This document shows positions 1 through 4,355 of a DNA stretch of 7,076 nucleotides, piece by piece. Location: assembly GCA_003446295.1 (NCBI GenBank), contig DMBB01000094.1:1-7076 (forward strand), given 5' to 3'. The DNA comes from Erysipelotrichaceae bacterium (GTDB lineage Bacteria; Bacillota_I; Bacilli_A; Erysipelotrichales; Erysipelotrichaceae). The translations under genes were made by a program, and so were the position numbers. The notes below the pieces were generated by a model. The model saw only the letters and a program-made list of their open reading frames with translations, ran no database searches and was not told the DNA's origin. Position 1 is the first letter of the stretch, and every line of letters begins with the position of its first letter.

Positions 1-1241
1 CGCTCCGGGAACGCTTCAAGTCTCATGATCCCCCACATTTTATCGATATAGGCGAGCGTATAGTAGTTCTCATAATAGTGATAATAGAACGCTCCCCGCA
101 GCGTCATATGATACTTCCCCTGCTCTTTTTTCAGGAAGCCGAGCATCTGGGCCAGAATGAATTCCGCGCCATACATCCGCTCCAGGGACACGCCGAAGAA
201 TCTTCGGAAATCTTCCGGGTCGAGATGTGTGCTGTACAGTGTCCAGAACAGCCAGTAGACCATTCTTTGTCTGCTGGTAAAGCGGATCGTCAATGATGTC
301 GGCAGTTTCCTTTCATTGATCCGTCTGCAGTATTCGTCAACAGAAAATGTGTTGATCTTGAACTGGTCTCTCAAGAGTGTTGCGGCGGAACATCCGAACC
401 CGAGAAAGCTTTCCCTTGTCATGGAAGAATACACAGCATTCTTTTCTTTCGCGAACGTCCAGATTGATGTGCGCTGATAACCTTTTGCAAGACAGTAGTT
501 CGTAATGCCGTCCAGCAAAGCACGCTTCTCCTGTCTGGGCATCGCTTTGATCCTGCTGTCGGTAAATGTAAAGTCAATGAACGGATATACCGCGACATGA
601 TTGGCTCCGTTTGTGAAGGCTGTTTCAATATCCTCTTCCAGTTCATACAGCGTCTGTTCCGGAAGCGCGAAGATCAGATCCATGGATACTGTTTCAAACG
701 AAACTGCCTGAAGCGCCTGTTTCATCGCATGGATATCGACGCTGCGCCTGCCGAGAATATCCTGGTACTTGTCATGGAATGACTGGATCCCGATGCTGAT
801 GCGCGTGACACCTGCTTCTTTCAGTTCTCTCAATACAGGTATCCGGACATCTTCAGGATGCAGTTCCAGTCCGATCCCGTCTGTGATCGTGAAATGTCTG
901 TTCACTTCATCAATGATCTCTTTTAAGCGCGCATGTGCAAGAGCCGGCGTTCCTCCGCCGAAGTAGAGGCTCGTCACCTCTTTCCTGCCCGGATACGTGC
1001 TTCCGACCATTCTGATCTCCTCCAGCAATGCGTCGATATATTTATCACATGTTTCCTTCCTGTATACAGTCTTGCAGTACGGGCAGAATGAACAGATGCT
1101 GCGGCAGAACGGAATATGGATATACAGACCCAGATTGCTGCAGTCACTGTACGGAAGGACTTCATCATATGACGGTGTGAATGTAAAGGGACGCAGAGAG
1201 CGTGTCAGCCAGTCCCTTGTCAGATCAGTCAGGATACTCAT
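1..1241 (-). CDS. HemN/HemW-like radical SAM enzyme, 3' end beyond window
   Basis: The reading frame is open from an ATG at 1241 to the window edge, giving 413 residues with no stop, so the C-terminus is cut off. The start is set by AAGGAG five bases upstream, which overlaps the stop codon of the preceding gene. The 4Fe-4S and SAM binding motif follows YIHIPF as Cys46-X3-Cys50-X2-Cys53, with an additional Cys56. A GGGTP motif lies at residues 95-99 and an ISIGIQSF strand at 148-155, both typical of the HemN/HemW superfamily (COG0635). True HemN has its fourth cysteine as CX2CXC, and HemW has CDF there plus an HNxxYW heme motif. Here the motif is CSFCPYC and the HNxxYW region reads KNAVYSS. 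The superfamily is therefore secure but neither function is. It is cytosolic and probably acts with the radical SAM enzyme encoded just upstream. The substrate is unknown. Confidence 0.9.
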   Translation of the reverse strand, partial: MSILTDLTRDWLTRSLRPFTFTPSYDEVLPYSDCSNLGLYIHIPFCRSICSFCPYCKTVYRKETCDKYIDALLEEIRMVGSTYPGRKEVTSLYFGGGTPALAHARLKEIIDEVNRHFTITDGIGLELHPEDVRIPVLRELKEAGVTRISIGIQSFHDKYQDILGRRSVDIHAMKQALQAVSFETVSMDLIFALPEQTLYELEEDIETAFTNGANHVAVYPFIDFTFTDSRIKAMPRQEKRALLDGITNYCLAKGYQRTSIWTFAKEKNAVYSSMTRESFLGFGCSAATLLRDQFKINTFSVDEYCRRINERKLPTSLTIRFTSRQRMVYWLFWTLYSTHLDPEDFRRFFGVSLERMYGAEFILAQMLGFLKKEQGKYHMTLRGAFYYHYYENYYTLAYIDKMWGIMRLEAFPE

Positions 1242-1246
1242 ATGCA

Positions 1247-1252
1247 CTCCTT
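1247..1252 (-). promoter_or_regulatory. Ribosome binding site of the HemN/HemW-like gene
   Basis: The minus strand reads AAGGAG with five bases before the ATG at 1241. It overlaps the TAA stop (1253-1251) of the preceding radical SAM gene, so a ribosome finishing that gene stops directly on this site. This fixes the start codon and suggests coupled translation of the two enzymes. Confidence 0.8.
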
Positions 1253-2153
1253 AAATGTATTTCAGATACGTTCCCAGCATTTCTGCAATGACCGGGATGT
1301 TTCCGGAGAACAGCAGCGTATACTCTGCCACGAAGAAATAACCGCACTGTTCGCATAATCCGGGCACATCGATGCATCTTCCGCATGTACTGATCTTCCC
1401 GTCTTCAATAACAACGCACTGCCAGCATGGCGTCGGGAACGAATTATCGATGATATACGGGAATGCGCTTTTCAGATTGAACACAGGCATGCCGCGCTTC
1501 ATCATTTCCGCAATGACCGCACAGCATTCCTTTTTGTCTTCCCTGCTCAGTGCAAGTTCCTTCGTATCCGGATACGGTGTATGGAAGTTGAATGAGACTG
1601 CCCTGACATGCTTCATATGCTTTGCAAGATAGCAGACGTCTCTGATCGTATGCTTGTTGATCTGATTGACTGCCATATAAAAGCAGATGTTGTCTGCAGT
1701 CGCATTCCTGATATTCTCCATGATCGTATCGTACGTGTCGCCGCGGATCATGTTATGCCGTTTCCTGTCACCGTCCAGGCTCAGCAGGATCAGATCCGCT
1801 TCCGGTACATCGATCGGGAATGTACCGTTTGTCACGATGTTGACGATCAGGAAGCCCATCCGCTTTGCTTCGATCACAAGATCACGGACAGTCAGCTCCC
1901 CGTCCCTCCAGAGCAGCGTTTCACCGCCGCAGAAAAACAGGATCCTGATTCCCATGTCGTACAGCGTCCGCATCTCACCGCGTATTTTTTCATAGGAATG
2001 CATGAGCGAGGTAATGTTGTTGACGGAACAGTGCCTGCAGGAAAGGTTGCATTTATCGGTTATAATGACCGTTCCGAGGATCGGATCCCTGCGTTTGAAC
2101 AGCACTGTTCTGGCACCGAACGCCGCAAGCTCCAGAAATGAACCTGTTTTCAT
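1251..2153 (-). CDS. Radical SAM protein with SPASM-like cysteine tail
   Basis: This 300-residue protein is a radical SAM enzyme. Its cluster motif CNLSCRHC gives Cys35-X3-Cys39-X2-Cys42. It is followed by a CGGE motif (75-78) contacting the SAM amino group, TNG at 109-111 and SLDGD at 125-129, all usual in the MoaA/SPASM-type partial TIM barrel. The C-terminus carries three CX2C pairs: Cys243/246, Cys257/260 and Cys267/270. This resembles a SPASM or twitch domain holding one or two auxiliary Fe-S clusters. Classical SPASM domains have seven cysteines, and only six are seen here. The start ATG at 2153 overlaps the stop of the XRE gene as ATGA, with GGAAGAG upstream. The HemN/HemW-like gene follows after nine bases. 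Family relatives modify peptides, cofactors or RNA, but no precursor peptide gene is visible nearby. The substrate is unknown. Confidence 0.9.
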   Translation of the reverse strand: MKTGSFLELAAFGARTVLFKRRDPILGTVIITDKCNLSCRHCSVNNITSLMHSYEKIRGEMRTLYDMGIRILFFCGGETLLWRDGELTVRDLVIEAKRMGFLIVNIVTNGTFPIDVPEADLILLSLDGDRKRHNMIRGDTYDTIMENIRNATADNICFYMAVNQINKHTIRDVCYLAKHMKHVRAVSFNFHTPYPDTKELALSREDKKECCAVIAEMMKRGMPVFNLKSAFPYIIDNSFPTPCWQCVVIEDGKISTCGRCIDVPGLCEQCGYFFVAEYTLLFSGNIPVIAEMLGTYLKYI

Positions 2154-2620
2154 AGCTCTTCCGTTTCCTGAAGCAGTCCGTTCTGCCTCATGTATTTTCT
2201 GATCACTTCAAGGTCAAAGGAAGAAACCATCCTGCCGTCAGCCGGATCGAGCAGACGGTAGTGCTGGGACAGCAGATTCTGCTGGACACGGTAACCGCTG
2301 TGCTCATAAATATCACGCCACCATATCTTTCCGCCCATTGTTTTCGGATATGACACATTCACGTCATCAAATGATACAGCGCGTATCATGTCCGACAGTT
2401 CCCCGCCGAACTCATTGCTCAATACCTGGCTCCCTGCAAAGATCACAGCCAGTGCGATGCATTCCGGCCATGACAGTGTTCTTCTTCCTTTTTCTGTTTC
2501 CACCAATGTCTTCTTTGACATGCCCAGGATTTTTGCCATCTGATCCTGTGAAAACCCGAACTCGGTACGGACGAGCCGGCAGTCATTGCTGAGCATGGTG
2601 ATCAATTCTTCTTTTTCCAT
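2150..2620 (-). CDS. XRE-family HTH transcriptional regulator
   Basis: I place the start at the ATG at 2620 (156 residues, MEKEELITML), not at the in-frame ATG at 2746. The shorter start has GGAGAG eight bases upstream and lies just behind a good promoter. The longer one would begin inside the preceding gene and cross its terminator. Residues 7-60 form a Cro/CI-type helix-turn-helix (HTH_3): the segment FSQDQMAKILGMSKKTLVETEKG is the recognisable core, with the recognition helix around MSKKTLVETE. The remaining ~95 residues are not a domain I recognise. They include a Trp pair (KIWWRD) and a basic C-terminal helix, and could sense a ligand or mediate dimerisation. The gene leads the radical SAM operon and overlaps the next gene by four bases, so it most likely controls that operon and itself through the repeats at its promoter. 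Confidence 0.88.
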   Translation of the reverse strand: MEKEELITMLSNDCRLVRTEFGFSQDQMAKILGMSKKTLVETEKGRRTLSWPECIALAVIFAGSQVLSNEFGGELSDMIRAVSFDDVNVSYPKTMGGKIWWRDIYEHSGYRVQQNLLSQHYRLLDPADGRMVSSFDLEVIRKYMRQNGLLQETEEL

Positions 2621-2628
2621 AGTGTATT

Positions 2629-2634
2629 CTCTCC
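2629..2634 (-). promoter_or_regulatory. Ribosome binding site deciding the XRE start
   Basis: The minus strand reads GGAGAG, eight bases before the ATG at 2620. No comparable site precedes the in-frame ATG at 2746. Together with the promoter immediately upstream, this decides in favour of the 156-residue product. Confidence 0.7.
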
Positions 2635-2635
2635 G

Positions 2636-2649
2636 GTGTAATTTTACAC
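2636..2649. promoter_or_regulatory. Palindromic putative operator over the -10
   Basis: Perfect six-base arms GTGTAA and TTACAC flank a two-base centre (plus strand gtgtaa-tt-ttacac). The palindrome completely covers the -10 box, a position where a bound dimer would block RNA polymerase. A further half-site, AGTGTA at 2621-2626, forms an inverted pair with TACACT at 2645-2650. The XRE protein encoded immediately downstream is the obvious candidate binder, but this is inference. Confidence 0.55.
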
Positions 2650-2669
2650 TATTTATGTCTCTTTTACAA
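2641..2669 (-). promoter_or_regulatory. Sigma-A-type promoter of the XRE/radical SAM operon
   Basis: The -35 element TTGTAA (2669-2664, four of six to consensus) and -10 element TAAAAT (2646-2641, five of six) are separated by exactly 17 bases. Transcription would start near 2634, leaving a leader of only about 15 bases with the GGAGAG site at its very start. No other promoter is seen inside the operon, so all three genes probably depend on this one. Confidence 0.7.
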
Positions 2670-2684
2670 TAAATGCAGACATAA
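2653..2684. repeat. Inverted repeat flanking the -35 element
   Basis: Perfect eight-base arms TTATGTCT (2653-2660) and AGACATAA (2677-2684) are separated by 16 bases that contain the -35 box. The arm centres are 24 bases apart. The repeat could be a second operator for the XRE regulator or for another regulator. It is unlikely to be a terminator because the loop is long and no T-run follows the minus-strand 3' arm. Confidence 0.45.
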
Positions 2685-2721
2685 TAAAAAGGACAGAGCA
2701 TCTGCCCTGCCTTGTCTGTCC
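2681..2721 (-). terminator. Intrinsic terminator after the amidohydrolase
   Basis: On the minus strand, GGACAGA (2721-2715) pairs perfectly with TCTGTCC (2697-2691) and is followed by TTTTTATTAT (2690-2681). The 17-base interior can add a further three pairs (GCA with TGC) across a four-base bulge, shortening the loop to seven. It begins five bases after the amidohydrolase stop codon and separates that gene from the radical SAM operon. Confidence 0.75.
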
Positions 2722-2726
2722 AATGA

Positions 2727-3866
2727 TCAGATACGGACACCATCAATCAGTACGAGTCTGACTTCGGATGTCACTTCAAACGGACTGCCTTCGTAAACAA
2801 CGATATCTGCGTCCTTGCCTGCTTCGAGCGATCCGACCCTGTCCGCGATCAGCAGATGTTCTGCCGGATTGATGGTGATCGCTTTCAGCGCTTCATAAGG
2901 ATCCATACCGGCCTTGACTGCCAGACCTGCATAGATCGGGAGATATTCTTCCAGAGCGAACGGATGATCGGTCACGATGGACACATGGCATCCTTTTGCC
3001 GCAAGAACGCCCGGTGTTTCCCAGGACTTGTACTGCAGCTCATATTTGGACGCATGTGTAAACGTAGGGCCGACTGCCATCATGTACTGTTTGTTTTCGG
3101 CAAGCTTATCGGCGATCAGATGACCTTCCGTCACATGTTCCAGCGTCAGGTCTACATCGAATTCCTTTGCCAGACGGATCGCTGTCAGAATGTCGTTTGC
3201 CTGGTGTGCATGCGCCTTCAGAGGGATCTCTTTTTTGAAGACCGGAATCAAAGATTCATACTTCAGATTGAACGGCGGCCTCTTGGTGATATCGTCACCT
3301 GCAGCCTCTTTCTTCAGCATATATTCCCTTGCCTGATACATGCACTCACGGAAGCGCGCAGCTACAGACATACGGGAGCTTGCGTTCTTCTTCTGATAGC
3401 AGCGTTTCGGGTTCTCGCCGAATGCGCATTTCATGGCAACAGGATCCTTTACGATCATGTCATCCACGCATACGCCGTGCAGCTTGACTGCGATCCATGT
3501 TCCGCCGAGGACATTCGCGCTGCCGGGTCCTGCCGCAACTGTCGTAATGCCTGCTTTTGCGGCTGTGGGAATGCTGGCGTCAAAGGGATTGAAGCTGTCG
3601 ATGCCGCGTACTTCCGGCGAGCAGATGTCGTTCATTTCATTATAATCGGTACCTTCAAAGCCGATGCCTGTTCCGGATACGCCGATATGGCTGTGCGCGT
3701 CGATAAAGCCGGGATATACATCCAGACCTGCTGCGTCAAACACATCACCGTCTCCTGACAGTTCCATTCCGATCGCTTTGATCTTTCCATTTTCGATCAG
3801 GATATCCGCAATATACGGTTCCCTGTTTACCATGTCATGAATTCTTCCGTTTTTGATCAGTGTCAT
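2727..3866 (-). CDS. Imidazolonepropionase-like metal-dependent amidohydrolase
   Basis: This 379-residue protein is a complete amidohydrolase-superfamily enzyme closest in pattern to the imidazolonepropionase-related group (COG1228). It has an N-terminal beta-sandwich segment, then the metal-binding HxH (His58, His60 in DAHSHIG). A GPGSANVLGG loop follows at residues 113-122, with further ligand candidates His219/His221 (KAHAHQAND), His244 (LEHVTEGH) and the catalytic Asp300 (TDHP). The C-terminal strand segment (GSLEAGKDADIVVYEG) is typical of the superfamily. All metal-site residues appear intact, so it should be active and cytosolic. It presumably hydrolyses a cyclic or linear amide or imide, but the substrate cannot be read from sequence. 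There is no histidine-degradation gene nearby, so hutI is not supported. The ATG at 3866 has AGAGG about nine bases upstream. It follows the desulfoferrodoxin gene by 58 bases with a hairpin between and no clear promoter of its own. Confidence 0.88.
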   Translation of the reverse strand: MTLIKNGRIHDMVNREPYIADILIENGKIKAIGMELSGDGDVFDAAGLDVYPGFIDAHSHIGVSGTGIGFEGTDYNEMNDICSPEVRGIDSFNPFDASIPTAAKAGITTVAAGPGSANVLGGTWIAVKLHGVCVDDMIVKDPVAMKCAFGENPKRCYQKKNASSRMSVAARFRECMYQAREYMLKKEAAGDDITKRPPFNLKYESLIPVFKKEIPLKAHAHQANDILTAIRLAKEFDVDLTLEHVTEGHLIADKLAENKQYMMAVGPTFTHASKYELQYKSWETPGVLAAKGCHVSIVTDHPFALEEYLPIYAGLAVKAGMDPYEALKAITINPAEHLLIADRVGSLEAGKDADIVVYEGSPFEVTSEVRLVLIDGVRI

Positions 3867-3897
3867 ACTTTAAAACCTCTCTTCTTTTCTGTTTTTT

Positions 3898-3920
3898 AAA
3901 AAGCTGCAGTCCGCAGCTTT
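3898..3920 (-). terminator. Hairpin terminator between desulfoferrodoxin and amidohydrolase
   Basis: On the minus strand, AAAGCTGC (3920-3913) and GCAGCTTT (3907-3900) form a perfect eight-base stem with a five-base loop. The run of five T residues then changes to six A residues. The short T-tract suggests incomplete termination, which would let some transcripts reach the amidohydrolase gene. The hairpin starts four bases after the desulfoferrodoxin stop. Confidence 0.65.
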
Positions 3921-3924
3921 GTAA

Positions 3925-4302
3925 TTATGCTTCTGTCTTCCAGAGTCCGTGCAGATTGCAGTATTCGTAAACTTCGTTTACTTTCTCATCTTCCGCGACT
4001 TCAACATGAGGTTTCTGTCCCGGTTCCAGATTGACAACGCGGAAGCTGTTGTCTGTTACCAGTGCTACCCACTGAATGTAGTGAGCATCGAGCATCGGAT
4101 GATCAACAGAACCGACATTTACGATCAGCTTTCCGTTTTCTCTTGTAACAGCAGGTACATGCTTTTCGGCTGCGCCGTCAGTTGTATTAGCCTTCAGTTC
4201 TTCCATCGGTTCACCGCAGCACTTTGTAGGGCATGCGCTGTCAGCCAATGTAATAACCATCTTTCCGCATCCTTTGCAGCGCAGTACTTTGAATTCTTTC
4301 AT
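3925..4302 (-). CDS. dfx: Desulfoferrodoxin (superoxide reductase), two-iron type
   Basis: This 125-residue protein reduces superoxide to hydrogen peroxide in the cytosol of anaerobes, drawing electrons from rubredoxin or a similar donor. The N-terminal desulforedoxin domain has all four ligands of the Fe(Cys)4 centre: Cys9, Cys12, Cys28 and Cys29. The catalytic Fe(His)4Cys centre is also complete: His48 in EKHVP, His68 in VDHPM, His74 in AHYIQW, then Cys115 and His118 in CNLHGLW. The Glu46-Lys47 pair next to the first histidine, important for catalysis in characterised enzymes, is present. Length and spacing match the classical two-iron proteins almost residue for residue. The start ATG at 4302 has an excellent AAGGAGGAG site six bases upstream and a promoter directly before it. 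A rubredoxin or rubrerythrin gene, often nearby in other anaerobes, is not in this window. Confidence 0.96.
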   Translation of the reverse strand: MKEFKVLRCKGCGKMVITLADSACPTKCCGEPMEELKANTTDGAAEKHVPAVTRENGKLIVNVGSVDHPMLDAHYIQWVALVTDNSFRVVNLEPGQKPHVEVAEDEKVNEVYEYCNLHGLWKTEA

Positions 4303-4308
4303 GATAAA

Positions 4309-4317
4309 CTCCTCCTT
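4309..4317 (-). promoter_or_regulatory. Strong ribosome binding site of desulfoferrodoxin
   Basis: AAGGAGGAG lies six bases before the ATG at 4302, a near-perfect anti-16S match. It predicts high translation and confirms the start codon. Confidence 0.8.
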
Positions 4318-4323
4318 AAATTC

Positions 4324-4352
4324 ATTATGAGCGAAGTTTGAGAAGTTCGCAA
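4324..4352 (-). promoter_or_regulatory. Promoter of desulfoferrodoxin with palindromic spacer
   Basis: The -35 element TTGCGA (4352-4347, four of six) and -10 element CATAAT (4329-4324, five of six) are exactly 17 bases apart. This places transcription start close to the ribosome binding site, so the leader would be very short. The stretch 4331-4350, mostly spacer, has GCGAA and TTCGC arms ten bases apart. An internal near-repeat of GAAGTT (4333-4338 and 4342-4347) could be a regulator site. It does not resemble the PerR box as I know it. Confidence 0.6.
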
Positions 4353-4355
4353 TTG

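Noticed and set aside
1..1241. Assignment as coproporphyrinogen III oxidase (hemN) or heme chaperone (hemW)
   Set aside because: The cysteine spacing does not match HemN, the HNxxYW motif of HemW is absent, and no heme gene is nearby.
1608..2141. Plus-strand open frame of 177 codons
   Set aside because: It overlaps the first radical SAM gene on the other strand, and its translation shows no domain and no convincing ribosome binding site.
2621..2746. Longer XRE product starting at the ATG at 2746
   Set aside because: It would start inside the amidohydrolase gene and cross a terminator and the promoter. The extra N-terminus resembles translated non-coding sequence, and the ATG at 2620 has a proper GGAGAG site.
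2856..3758. Plus-strand open frame of 300 codons
   Set aside because: It is antisense to the amidohydrolase, whose metal-binding motifs are all intact on the minus strand. Its own translation is Cys/His/Arg-rich with no family features.
2727..3866. Assignment as imidazolonepropionase (hutI)
   Set aside because: The similarity is at family level only, and no other histidine-degradation gene is present in the window.
4331..4350. Terminator for the permease gene
   Set aside because: The arms are only five bases, no T-run follows on the minus strand, and the element sits between -35 and -10 boxes. An operator role is more plausible.
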